From NCBI RefSeq assembly GCF_004320525.1, contig NZ_SIHX01000008.1:124001-188000 (forward strand): a stretch of 64,000 bases of DNA, written 5' to 3'. Positions 17,610-25,730 of this stretch are shown one piece after another (within the stretch, counting starts at the first letter, position 1; every line of letters starts with the position of its first letter). Under the pieces are notes generated by a model. The model saw only the letters and a list, made by a program, of their open reading frames with translations, was not told the origin of the DNA and made no database searches. Made by a program: the position numbers and the translations under genes. Origin of the DNA: Arthrobacter sp. S39. Lineage in GTDB: Bacteria; Actinomycetota; Actinomycetes; Actinomycetales; Micrococcaceae.

Positions 17610-18767
17610 ATGACAGTCACGTCCTCTCCACAGTTTGGTGCTCCTGAACGGATCGCCGCTTCCAGCCGCCGCCCTGCCACCTTGGGCGCGGCGGCCCCGG
17701 GCACCATTTCACTCGCCATGGGGGAGCCCGACGCCGGCACCCCCACCGCGATTGTCGACAGTGCCGTCCGTTCCCTAGTTAAGGGACGGACCCGGTACTC
17801 GCCCATGACCGGAGCACCGGAACTGCGGGAGGTGCTCGCGCAGAAGATCTCTGCCGGGCACCCCCGCTCCACCACAGCGAGCGAGGTGGTACTCACGCAT
17901 GGTGGCAGTGCGGGGCTTGCCGCGGCCATGCTCGCCCTGGTCCAACCGGGGGAACGGGTACTGATCCCGGAACCGACCTACTCCCTCTACGCCGACCACG
18001 CCGCCATGGTCGGAGCAGAAGTGGTGTGGATCCCAGCCCTTCCGGGCGGTTCCCTTGACCTAGAGACCCTCCGCCAAGAAGCCGCGACGGCCCGAATGAT
18101 CATCCTGTGCAACCCAGGCAACCCCACCGGACGCGTTTATCCGGCCGCTGACCTGGCTGGGGTCGGAGAGATCCTGGCGGATCACCCTGACCTGCTGCTG
18201 CTCTCTGACGAAGCGTACGGCAGCATTGTCTTCGACCAGCTTCCGTTCGTTTCAGCCTTGGACTTGGCGGAGGTTTCCGCCCAGGTGGTCTACTGCAGCA
18301 CCCTGTCCAAGACTTATGCCATGACCGGGTGGCGGCTCGGTTTCGTCGTGGCTCCTGTTTCCATTGCGAACAAGATCAACCTGATCCACCGCACCATCAA
18401 CGGACCGTTGAACACCTTCGTTCAGGATGCTGCCCTGACAGCCTTGGAAATACCGGACGAGGACCTCCAGACCGTGACGGCTTCCTACCAGGAGCGGCGC
18501 GACATGGTGATCAAGGCGCTCAACGGAATTCCCGGCGTCGAAATCCTCTCGCCCCAAGGTGCCTTCTACGCATTCCCCCGAATCACGACGACGTTGGGGT
18601 CGGACGAAATGGTGGCCCGTTTTGCCGAAGCCGGTGTCCTGGTGCGTTCGGGAAGCGAGTTCGGGCCCTCCGGAGAAGGACATGTGAGGCTCTCGTTTGC
18701 CACCGACGCAGCGAGCCTGGATGAAGGCCTTCGCCGCTTCGCTGCAGCTGTCCGGGACTTCCCGTGA
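17610..18767 (+). CDS. PLP-dependent aminotransferase, class I/II
   Basis: 385-aa fold-type I aminotransferase (aspartate aminotransferase superfamily). The PLP lysine lies in YCSTLSKTYAMTGWRLGFVV. Other family motifs are GEPDAGTPTAIVDSA near the N-terminus, NPGNPTGRVYPAADL, LLLLSDEAYGSIVFD and VRLSFATDAASLDEGLRRFA. It transfers an amino group between an amino acid and a 2-oxo acid in the cytoplasm. It lies directly behind the three RraA-like genes, so it may supply or remove the oxo acid they act on. Its stop overlaps the next start. Confidence 0.9.
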   Translation: MTVTSSPQFGAPERIAASSRRPATLGAAAPGTISLAMGEPDAGTPTAIVDSAVRSLVKGRTRYSPMTGAPELREVLAQKISAGHPRSTTASEVVLTHGGSAGLAAAMLALVQPGERVLIPEPTYSLYADHAAMVGAEVVWIPALPGGSLDLETLRQEAATARMIILCNPGNPTGRVYPAADLAGVGEILADHPDLLLLSDEAYGSIVFDQLPFVSALDLAEVSAQVVYCSTLSKTYAMTGWRLGFVVAPVSIANKINLIHRTINGPLNTFVQDAALTALEIPDEDLQTVTASYQERRDMVIKALNGIPGVEILSPQGAFYAFPRITTTLGSDEMVARFAEAGVLVRSGSEFGPSGEGHVRLSFATDAASLDEGLRRFAAAVRDFP

Positions 18768-19120
18768 CAGGCAACACCGGGCTGACCACCGCCGTATCCA
18801 GCCTCGGTTTGCCGTCACGGGCCGAGAACGCCTTGGTCCGCCACGGGATACGGACCGTCGAAGTGCTGACCACCTGGTCCCGCAACGAGCTGTTGACCCA
18901 GGTGGTCGGTCTTGGCGACGGGTCCTTGGATCTCATCGAAGCCGTCCTCGCGCTAAGGGGCCGCCGTTTGGCTGCCGACGACGCCGGTCGCCGATACCAC
19001 CAACCACATGCGGGCACCAACCAAAGACACGTCAAGAACCACCACGCCTGGGCCGCCCCGGCGCTCTCAGCCGCCAACACCCTGAATGGAGATTTCCTTG
19101 CCTGGCCTAACCAAGCTTGA
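18764..19120 (+). CDS. Stand-alone RNA polymerase alpha-CTD-like protein
   Basis: 118-aa soluble protein starting at GTG 18764 (GTGA overlap with the aminotransferase). Residues 10-70 match the C-terminal domain of RNA polymerase alpha: L-x-L-x-x-R-x-x-N-x-L, then a G-I-x-T-V helix, NELL, LG-x-x-SL and V-L-A-x-R-G-x-x-L. Residues equivalent to the DNA contacts R265, N268, G296 and S299 of E. coli alpha are kept here (R19, N22, G51, S54); C269 and K298 are replaced by Ala and Gly. The tail (71-118) is low-complexity. It is not fused to an alpha N-terminal domain. It may bind DNA or polymerase as a small regulator, or use the helix-hairpin-helix fold for another contact. Function unproven. Confidence 0.65.
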   Translation: MTGNTGLTTAVSSLGLPSRAENALVRHGIRTVEVLTTWSRNELLTQVVGLGDGSLDLIEAVLALRGRRLAADDAGRRYHQPHAGTNQRHVKNHHAWAAPALSAANTLNGDFLAWPNQA

Positions 19121-19916
19121 GCCTTTCACCCTTCCCCTAGACCTCGACGGAGTCCGCGTTGAAGTTGCCGGCATGTACCGCGCGGGTACCGGCATCCCAA
19201 TTGTCTTCCTCCACGGCTTCGGCTCCACCAAAGAGGACTATGCCGACGTCATCCAACAGGTAGAGCTAGCCGACCGCCCGATCCTGGCCTACGACGCCCC
19301 CGGGTGCGGTGCAACCTCCTGCTCGGACCTGAACGCTATCTCCGTGCATTTTCTTGTCGCCGTCGCGAAAGAAGTCCTTGCCTCCCAAGGCATCGAGCGC
19401 TTTCATCTGGTAGGTCACTCCATGGGCGGGCTGACGGCACTGCTGCTCGCAGATCAAGACCCAGCCCGCGTTGTGAGTTTCTCGGACATCGAGGGCAACG
19501 TGGCCCCGGAAGACTGTTTCCTGAGCCGACAGATCATCAGCCACTCACATCCCGACCCGGAGGGATTCTTCAAGGACTTCCAGGAACGCGTGTGGAAATC
19601 CCGGTTCTACTCCAGCAGCCTTTACGCGGCGAGCCTTCCCCACAAAGTTCGCCCCGGAGCGGTCCGGCCGATCTTCGAATCCATGGTGGATTTGTCCGAC
19701 CATGGCGGCCTCATGGACCGATTCCTGGCCCTGCCGTTTCCCCGCATGTACATGTACGGCGTTCAGAACAACACCCTGAGCTATCTGCCACTGCTGGCCG
19801 AAAAGGGCATCGAACTGGCCGAAGTCCCGCGCAGCGGACACTTTCCCATGTACTCGAACGCCACCGAAATGTGGGACCGCCTCACAGCGTTCTTCCTCAG
19901 CAGCGAGCAGGCATGA
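19086..19916 (+). CDS. Alpha/beta-fold hydrolase
   Basis: 276-aa alpha/beta hydrolase. The oxyanion-hole region is PIVFLHGFGSTKED, the nucleophile elbow is GHSMGG (Ser near residue 115), and a late SGHFPMYSN supplies the His. No signal peptide, so cytoplasmic. It overlaps the preceding gene by 35 bp and shares an ATGA overlap with the next one, so it is translated within the RraA operon. It may cleave an ester, lactone or C-C bond of the pathway intermediate; the sequence does not say which. Confidence 0.85.
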   Translation: MEISLPGLTKLEPFTLPLDLDGVRVEVAGMYRAGTGIPIVFLHGFGSTKEDYADVIQQVELADRPILAYDAPGCGATSCSDLNAISVHFLVAVAKEVLASQGIERFHLVGHSMGGLTALLLADQDPARVVSFSDIEGNVAPEDCFLSRQIISHSHPDPEGFFKDFQERVWKSRFYSSSLYAASLPHKVRPGAVRPIFESMVDLSDHGGLMDRFLALPFPRMYMYGVQNNTLSYLPLLAEKGIELAEVPRSGHFPMYSNATEMWDRLTAFFLSSEQA

Positions 19917-20176
19917 AACGACGGGACACGCCCCAATTCATCCGGTACGACGATTGGACGGCCCTGATCGGCGGACACGTACAAATCCGCAAGCCCGGGG
20001 AACCCGTTCACTCCGGGATCGTCGATCACGCCATGGCCGATTCATCCGCGCTCTGGCTAAGAAGCAACGGGGTCCAGCCCCGGCGGGCCTTCGTCCGCAA
20101 GGAAGGCTACGAGGTCTGGATCAGTCCCCGCGACCTGCAGTTCCGCCCGAACCCCGCGGCCAACGCCAGCATCTAG
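19913..20176 (+). CDS. Uncharacterised 87-aa protein, paralogue of the protein at 1441-1683
   Basis: Small soluble protein translated by ATGA overlap with the hydrolase. It shares an ordered motif set with the 80-aa protein at 1441-1683: DDWTALIG, V-x-I-R-x-x-G, SG-x-VD, SSALWLRS, R-x-A-F-x-R-K and GYEVWI. No known domain recognised. The operon position and the family match support a real gene. Its repeated placement behind catabolic enzymes suggests an accessory or sensing role, which is inference only. Confidence 0.72.
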   Translation: MKRRDTPQFIRYDDWTALIGGHVQIRKPGEPVHSGIVDHAMADSSALWLRSNGVQPRRAFVRKEGYEVWISPRDLQFRPNPAANASI

Positions 20177-20190
20177 CCCTTAGGCCACCA

Positions 20191-20206
20191 GCCCGGAGCT
20201 CCGGGC
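20191..20206. repeat. 16-bp perfect palindrome
   Basis: GCCCGGAGCTCCGGGC is self-complementary without a loop and is followed by AGCCTATTG. It lies 15 bp after the small gene and 53 bp before the permease start. It could be a regulator site or a compact RNA stem. Confidence 0.35.
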
Positions 20207-20258
20207 AGCCTATTGTCAGCCGCACGACGACGTGCGGTTCGTTCCCATGGAGAAAAAT

Positions 20259-21833
20259 ATGCATATACCCGCACACGACCCCGCGGATGAACTGGAAAAC
20301 GAACGCGAGCGGACCGGCGATTTTGCCTCAGCCGTCCGGGACTTCTCCAGCGAAGAACACGGCTATCACAAGTCACTGAAGCCGCGACAGATCCAAATGA
20401 TTGCCATCGGCGGAGCCATTGGTACCGGTCTGTTTATGGGCGCTGGCGCCCGGCTGAACGGCAGCGGGCCGGCTCTGGTGCTGGTTTATGGCGTCTGCGG
20501 CTTCTTCGGCTTCCTGATCCTCCGGGCACTGGGCGAACTGGTCCTTCACCGACCGTCCTCCGGGTCCTTTGTCTCTTACGCCCGTGAGTTCTACGGCGAA
20601 AAGATGGCTTACGCGGCCGGGTGGCTCTACTTTCTCAACTGGGCCATGACATCTATCGTCGATGTCACTGCAGCTGCCCTGTACCTGAAATTCTGGGCAC
20701 CCTATTGGCCGCCGTTGCAGGAAGCGCCCCAGTGGTTATTGGCCCTGATCGCCCTGGTGGTGGTGCTGTCCCTGAACCTGGTTTCGGTGAAGCTCTTCGG
20801 CGAGATGGAGTTCTGGTTCGCGCTGGTCAAAGTCATAGCCCTGGTCACCTTCCTCGTCGTCGGCGTCGTCTTCCTCCTCAGCGGTGCCGCCACCGATGTC
20901 GGCCCCACAGGTTTGGTCCTGTTCGCAGACAACGGCGGGTTCTTCCCGAACGGCGGCATCGCCCCGCTCCTGGCCGCCAGCGGGGTCATCTTCGCCTACG
21001 CCGGCATCGAGCTGATCGGCACGGCCGCCGGTGAAACCAAGGAACCAGCCAAAGTCATGCCCAGGGCGATCAACAGTGTCGTCTTCCGGATCGCTGTGTT
21101 CTACGTCGGGTCCATCTTGCTGCTTTCCCTGCTTTTGCCGTTCACTGCTTACAAGGGCGGTGAGTCACCGTTTGTCACGTTCTTCTCGCACCTCGGCGAC
21201 CCGCAAGCGGGTGCAACGGCCGCATCCATCATGAACTTCGTGGTGCTGACCTCGGCCCTGTCCAGCTTAAACGCAGGCCTCTACTCCACCGGCCGAATCC
21301 TGCGATCCATGGCCGTCAATGGATCCGCGCCACGATTCTCGGGCCGGATGAACAGCAAAGGTGTTCCGTACGGCGGCATCCTGTTCACCACGGTGGTGGC
21401 CCTGCTTGGCATCGGACTTAACGCCCTCGTACCATCACAAGCCTTCGAGATCGTCCTGGAGATCTCAGCGCTCGGAATCATCGGCTGCTGGGCCACCATC
21501 ATCCTGTGCCAGATGAAACTGCACAGGCTCTCGCGGTCCGGCCTGATTACGCGCCCAACCTTCCGTTTGTTTGGGGCACCGTATACCTCTTACCTGACCT
21601 TGGCGTTCCTGCTCTTCGTGCTCGTCTCCATGGGCTTTTCCGATACAGGCCGCTGGGTCCTGGCCTCGCTGCTGGTGCTGATTCCGCTGTTGATCGGCGG
21701 GTGGTTTGCTGCGCGTGAGGGAATAGCCGCTGCGGCCAAGGAACGGGAAGGCTACACCGGGAGCCTTCCCGTGCTCGCTAACCGTCCAGCGATTGATCAA
21801 GGCCGGGCACCAGCGGGAAACAGTACGTCATGA
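20259..21833 (+). CDS. Amino-acid permease (APC superfamily, AAT type)
   Basis: About 524-aa secondary transporter with twelve expected helices. The hallmark N-terminal stretch is [27 protein letters not shown], then [20 protein letters not shown] and [20 protein letters not shown]. This is the pattern of AAT-family symporters for amino acids such as serine, alanine, glycine, aromatic or GABA-like substrates. ATG 20259 is chosen because GGAG lies just upstream; earlier in-frame starts (20232, 20247) lack support. It closes the RraA operon and probably imports the amino-acid-like substrate. Confidence 0.9.
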   Translation: MHIPAHDPADELENERERTGDFASAVRDFSSEEHGYHKSLKPRQIQMIAIGGAIGTGLFMGAGARLNGSGPALVLVYGVCGFFGFLILRALGELVLHRPSSGSFVSYAREFYGEKMAYAAGWLYFLNWAMTSIVDVTAAALYLKFWAPYWPPLQEAPQWLLALIALVVVLSLNLVSVKLFGEMEFWFALVKVIALVTFLVVGVVFLLSGAATDVGPTGLVLFADNGGFFPNGGIAPLLAASGVIFAYAGIELIGTAAGETKEPAKVMPRAINSVVFRIAVFYVGSILLLSLLLPFTAYKGGESPFVTFFSHLGDPQAGATAASIMNFVVLTSALSSLNAGLYSTGRILRSMAVNGSAPRFSGRMNSKGVPYGGILFTTVVALLGIGLNALVPSQAFEIVLEISALGIIGCWATIILCQMKLHRLSRSGLITRPTFRLFGAPYTSYLTLAFLLFVLVSMGFSDTGRWVLASLLVLIPLLIGGWFAAREGIAAAAKEREGYTGSLPVLANRPAIDQGRAPAGNSTS

Positions 21834-22078
21834 CACCGCGCTATCCAGGAGCTGCCGCCGTTCCCGCCCTCGTTCTGACGGGCCATCATGCTCCTGTCAG
21901 TGGGTGGTGGCGGCCCGACGGCGAGACAGTCCCGTTCCGTTACGTACGGAAGGGTGACCTCATGCCGGGGGTTCGGGGGAGCAGCGTCAACTGGAAACTG
22001 GAGTTGCAGACCAGCGAGGCTTCCTCGCAGCATCCCCTCGGCTGAGTGTTCTCCAGGGGAGGTTCTATTGCCGCCGCA

Positions 22079-22719
22079 TCAGTACCCGATGGTGGCTCGC
22101 CGGGTAGCTTCCAGATGCGAGTCGATGGCGGCGTAGGTGGCGGTCAGGTTCGCCCCGCCCAGGCTGTTCACGATGGTTTGATGCTCGGACAGAACTTCGT
22201 CCGTTCGGCTACCGCCTTTGCGGATGGCCTGGATCCCGATTCTTAGCTGGCGCTGCCGCAAGGACGCGTAGAAATCGGAGAGAACCGGGTTGCCGGCTGA
22301 CCTGACGATGGTGTTGTGAAACTCCGTATCCAGCTCAATGAACCTGCCGGATCGGAGGCGGCAAGGCGCTGCTGGTCGACGATGCCTTGGAGAACATCCA
22401 GGGTTGCCTGATCGAAGTGCCCTCGTGCGTCGACAGCCCAGCATTCCACCACGGAGCGGGCCTGGAGGTTAGCCCGGACCTCTTGGTCCGTGATGGGTGG
22501 AACGTACGCGCCCTTGTGGGGGACACGCCTGATGAATCCCTCGGCTTCAAGGCGTAGCAGGGCTTCCCGGACCGGTGTCCGGGAAGTGCCTGTGGCTTTG
22601 GCCAGCGTGGCCTCGTTCAGGAATGTCTCCTCGTCCCGGGGCAGCCCGGCAATGAACCCGGTGATCCATTGATACGCAATTTCGGGTGCTGTGAGCCCGG
22701 GAGGGGAGGACTGGTCCAT
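22079..22719 (-). pseudogene. GntR/FCD-family regulator with frameshift
   Basis: Frame one (22719 down to about 22345) carries the winged helix: EATLAKATGTSRTPVREALL, RLEAEGFIRRVPHKGAYVPP, then the start of the FCD domain. Frame two (about 22350 down to 22079) continues the FCD domain with GRFIELDTEFHNTIVRSAGN and ends near RRATIGY. The join falls at the GATCCGGCAGG stretch near 22345-22355, where one base is missing or extra. Expected intact length is about 213 aa, matching the neighbour at 22736-23377, to which it is clearly paralogous (same ARQLRIGI-type FCD helices). Either a broken gene or a base-call error. Confidence 0.7.
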
Positions 22720-22735
22720 GGGAACCTTTCGTGGG

Positions 22736-23377
22736 TCAGATTTCCGAGAGACCCGATGCGGTGGTTCGAATGTGGCTGCGAAGTGCTGCCTTGGCCAGTT
22801 CGGGATCTCCGGATTCCAGCCCGTCGACGATGGCCTGGTGTTCTGCGATGACGGCGGCCTGCCGGGCGGGGGTATTCATGAGTGCCCGGATGCCAATGCG
22901 GATGTGCCGGGCGCGAAGGTCCGTGTACGACTTGGTCATGAGGGAGTTTCCGACGGCCCTGACCAAGGCGATGTGGAATTCACTGTCCCAGTCAACGAAC
23001 TCGCGTTCGTGGCCGGCGTCGGAGCTTTCCAGCTGGTGCTTCAGCGCCAGCTTCATCGCGTCGAGCGGGGCGGTGCCGCGTTCCATCACAACTTCGGCGG
23101 CGTTGGTTTCCAGTACTGTCCTGAACTCAAGGGCCTCGCTGATCTCCTGTCGGGTGACCGGCGGGATGAACGCTCCGTGGCGTGGAACCAGCTGCAGCAG
23201 CCCTTCGGAGGCCAGGAGAAGAAAAGCCTCCCGGACGGGCGTGCGGGAGGTTCCTCCGACTTTTTCGGCCACCTGTTCCTCGGTGAGGAAGCTGCCGTGG
23301 TAGGCGCCGTCCGGGAGGATGGTGTCGCGGATGTAGTCGTAAACTCTGTCGCGGTTGGACTGGCTTGGCGTCTGCAT
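22736..23377 (-). CDS. GntR-family transcriptional regulator, FCD type
   Basis: 213-aa regulator from ATG 23377. The winged helix is EEQVAEKVGGTSRTPVREAF with the wing LVPRHGAFIPPVTRQEI. The FCD domain has the metal/ligand pattern (DWDSEFHIALVRAVGNSLMT, HIRIGIRAL). Just upstream at 23385-23401 is a 17-bp site, GTATAC-N5-GCATAC, repeated twice in front of the MHS transporter at 24358. This regulator is therefore the best candidate for both self-control and control of the divergent transporter/amidase operon. Ligand unknown. Confidence 0.9.
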   Translation of the reverse strand: MQTPSQSNRDRVYDYIRDTILPDGAYHGSFLTEEQVAEKVGGTSRTPVREAFLLLASEGLLQLVPRHGAFIPPVTRQEISEALEFRTVLETNAAEVVMERGTAPLDAMKLALKHQLESSDAGHEREFVDWDSEFHIALVRAVGNSLMTKSYTDLRARHIRIGIRALMNTPARQAAVIAEHQAIVDGLESGDPELAKAALRSHIRTTASGLSEI

Positions 23378-23384
23378 AGTCAAA

Positions 23385-23401
23385 GTATACTCTCCGCATA
23401 C
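23385..23401. promoter_or_regulatory. Candidate operator GTATAC-N5-GCATAC (copy 1)
   Basis: 17-bp near-palindromic site overlapping the leader of the GntR gene at 22736-23377. The same pattern, GTATAC-N5-[C/G]CATAC, occurs at 24226-24242 and 24249-24265. Confidence 0.6.
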
Positions 23402-23426
23402 ATTCGGGGTGGACCGGCTGGCAGTA

Positions 23427-23466
23427 GCGGCGGGGGCGTGCCGCCAGATGGAGCCCGCCCCGCCGC
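23427..23466 (-). terminator. GC-rich hairpin after the DUF2848 gene
   Basis: GCGGCGGGGGCG (23427-23438) pairs with CGCCCCGCCGC (23456-23466) with one bulged G. It sits between the DUF2848 stop and the next minus-strand gene. No clear U-tract. Confidence 0.4.
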
Positions 23467-23476
23467 CACCGGAAAG

Positions 23477-24160
23477 TCAGCCGATCGGGGTGGCCATCGG
23501 CACTACATCGTAGGCGAGGCTGATGGTCCGGCCCAGGACTGGATCGGTCAGTTCCGCCCGCCAGCCATCGGCAAACTGGTTTACGCCCTCCACCATGTTG
23601 ACGGTGCCCGAAATAAGCACAGTGCCGGGGTTGAGCAAATCCCGGTCCTTGAGTACGCCGACCCAGTGCGCCGGTGGGAGCAAGTCGCCAAGCGTGGCCT
23701 TCTGGATCTGCTCTTCCACTCCGTTGTTGGTAACCCATGCGGTCAGCGTCAGGTCATCTATGTGGTCCTCCACCTCGCTCAACAGCCAGGCGTCCTTCGC
23801 CAGAACGTCCGGAGAGGCGTTCTTGGACCAGGCGATTCCGTGGACCTCAAGCTCGCGATCGGTGTGGTCACACGCGAGGGTCAGGAGAATCCGCCCATCC
23901 GTGGCAACGACTATGGCCCACTCCACTTCGCCGGACGTCTTGCCGTGCTGGACCGGAACGACACTCGCCTGCTGAGCCAGGTAGGGCGAGACCGGGTACA
24001 TGGTCGGGGTGACCGTGGGGGCCGGGACGCCCAGCAGTGCGAGCTCCTCGACATGGGCGCGGACGTGTTCCTGGTGGCGGCCTGCATACCCGCCGTTCAG
24101 GAGGTGGACGACGTCGACATCGAGGGATTCACCACTGGGGAGAGTGAACTGCAAGGACAT
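23477..24160 (-). CDS. DUF2848 family protein
   Basis: 227-aa protein from ATG 24160 (an in-frame start six codons earlier lacks a better ribosome site). Family features are an N-terminal beta-rich half (LQFTLPSGESLDVDVVHLLN, YAGRHQEHVRAHVEELALLG) and a C-terminal FAH-like half (LLNPGTVLISGTVNMVEGVN). DUF2848 proteins are distantly related to fumarylacetoacetate hydrolase-like enzymes, but their reaction is unknown to me. It is divergent from the MHS transporter and nitrilase genes across about 200 bp that carry two operator copies, so it belongs to the same module. Confidence 0.75.
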   Translation of the reverse strand: MSLQFTLPSGESLDVDVVHLLNGGYAGRHQEHVRAHVEELALLGVPAPTVTPTMYPVSPYLAQQASVVPVQHGKTSGEVEWAIVVATDGRILLTLACDHTDRELEVHGIAWSKNASPDVLAKDAWLLSEVEDHIDDLTLTAWVTNNGVEEQIQKATLGDLLPPAHWVGVLKDRDLLNPGTVLISGTVNMVEGVNQFADGWRAELTDPVLGRTISLAYDVVPMATPIG

Positions 24161-24225
24161 GAGGACTCCTTCAAACAATTGATTTGGCTGGGTATTGCTG
24201 CGATCTGCATCACAGTATAGTGTGA

Positions 24226-24265
24226 GTATACACAGCCCATACGCTTCTGTATACGTAACCCATAC
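24226..24265. promoter_or_regulatory. Two tandem candidate operators GTATAC-N5-CCATAC (copies 2 and 3)
   Basis: Copies at 24226-24242 and 24249-24265 are spaced 23 bp apart, about two helical turns. Each continues into GCTT, giving a 21-base direct repeat with differences only in the N5 spacer. They lie between the DUF2848 gene and the MHS transporter and match the site at 23385-23401. Confidence 0.7.
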
Positions 24266-24357
24266 GCTTGTGGGATCGGCAAAGAAGCAGCTTGTGACAG
24301 GACATTCGCCCTTCCGGCGCTCTGTCGTTCAAGGCACTCTTATTCAGGAGGCATCTC

Positions 24358-25677
24358 GTGACTGAACAGATATCCACTTCGCAACAAAAAACTCCGGCAA
24401 GGCCCGGCCAAGGCAAAAGGGGCTTCATTGTCGCCCTGACCGGGACAAGCCTGGAGTGGTACGACTTCGCGATCTACTCGGCAGCCTCGGCCCTGGTTTT
24501 CGGCCAGGTCTTCTTCCACTCCGATGACCCCCTCGCCGGCACGCTGGCAGCTTTTGCCACCTACGCCGTCGGCTATGTCGCCAGGCCCCTGGGCGGCATC
24601 CTCTTCGGGCGACTAGGTGACCGAATCGGCCGTAAGAAAGTCCTCGTCTGGACTCTTCTCCTCATTGGCATCGCCACCTTCGCGGTAGGTCTGCTGCCGG
24701 GGTATGACACCATCGGCGTCGCCGCACCCATCGCCCTTGTCTTCCTCCGGCTATGCCAAGGAGTCGGCGTCGGCGGTGAATGGGCAGGAGCAGTCCTCAT
24801 CTCAAGCGAACACGGAGATCCCGGGAAGCGGGGCCTGTTCGGTTCAGCAGCCCAGATCGGCCCGCCCCTTGGCAACCTGCTCGCCAACGGCGCCTTGGCG
24901 CTCCTCGCGCTGCTACCCAAGGAGGACTTCCTGTCCTGGGGATGGCGCGTTGCCTTCCTGTTCTCCGCGGTGCTGGTTGTGGTTGGCCTGGTGATCCGGT
25001 TCAAAATTGAAGAAACCCCTGTCTTCGAAGCCATCAAAGAACAAGGCCTCACCCCGAAATCACCGTTGGCTGAGGTGTTCCGGACCGAACGCCGGGCCTT
25101 GCTGGCGGCCACCATGTCCCGGATTGCGCCCGACGTGATGTACGCGCTTTCAACCGTCTTCATACTTACGTATGCCACTCGTCAGTTCGGACTCCAGCCG
25201 GGGCAGGCACTCCTGGCCGTCGTGATTGGCTCCGCTTTCCAGGTCTTCATGGTTCCGGCCGCCGGACACCTCTCCGACCGAATGAACAGGCGACTTGTTA
25301 CCGCCATCGGCGCAGCCTGCTCGATCGCGTTTCCGTTCATCTTCTTCCCGCTCATGAGCATCGGCTTCATCGGAGTAGTGCTGGCCGTGATCTTCGGTCT
25401 GCTCTGCAACTCCCTCATGTACGGACCCCAGGCTGCTCTCGTCTCGGAACAGTTCAGCCCGCGGCTCCGTTACGCAGGCAGCTCGCTCGCTTACACCATC
25501 GGCGGCGTCTTCGGCGGCGCCATCGCACCGCTCCTGTTTACCTGGCTGCTGGGGACGTACGGGACCTGGCTGCCCCTGGCCCTGTACATCGTGGTCGTCT
25601 CCGTCATCACCCTGGTCGGAGTGAGCCTCGCGAAGAACCCCGATTCCCGGGAGATCGTTGGACACTCGATCTACTGA
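24358..25677 (+). CDS. MFS transporter, metabolite:H+ symporter (MHS) type
   Basis: 439-aa twelve-helix MHS-type permease starting at GTG 24358 behind AGGAGG. Motifs parallel the transporter at 9930-11315: TGTSLEWYDFAIYSAASALV, GRLGDRIGRKKVL, LCQGVGVGGEWAGAVLISSE and YGPQAALVSEQFSPRLRYAG. The two are paralogues throughout their length. It is followed by a nitrilase-family hydrolase and preceded by operators, so it probably imports an organic acid, amide or nitrile-bearing compound used by this module. Confidence 0.9.
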   Translation: MTEQISTSQQKTPARPGQGKRGFIVALTGTSLEWYDFAIYSAASALVFGQVFFHSDDPLAGTLAAFATYAVGYVARPLGGILFGRLGDRIGRKKVLVWTLLLIGIATFAVGLLPGYDTIGVAAPIALVFLRLCQGVGVGGEWAGAVLISSEHGDPGKRGLFGSAAQIGPPLGNLLANGALALLALLPKEDFLSWGWRVAFLFSAVLVVVGLVIRFKIEETPVFEAIKEQGLTPKSPLAEVFRTERRALLAATMSRIAPDVMYALSTVFILTYATRQFGLQPGQALLAVVIGSAFQVFMVPAAGHLSDRMNRRLVTAIGAACSIAFPFIFFPLMSIGFIGVVLAVIFGLLCNSLMYGPQAALVSEQFSPRLRYAGSSLAYTIGGVFGGAIAPLLFTWLLGTYGTWLPLALYIVVVSVITLVGVSLAKNPDSREIVGHSIY

Positions 25678-25730
25678 CCTGCCAGCTCCGCACTTGATTC
25701 GCACCACCTTCATTCAGAAAAGGAACACCC

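Noticed and set aside
21830..22045. 71-codon frame overlapping the permease stop (ATGA)
   Set aside because: The overlap looks gene-like, but the peptide has no family features and no conservation can be judged from the window.
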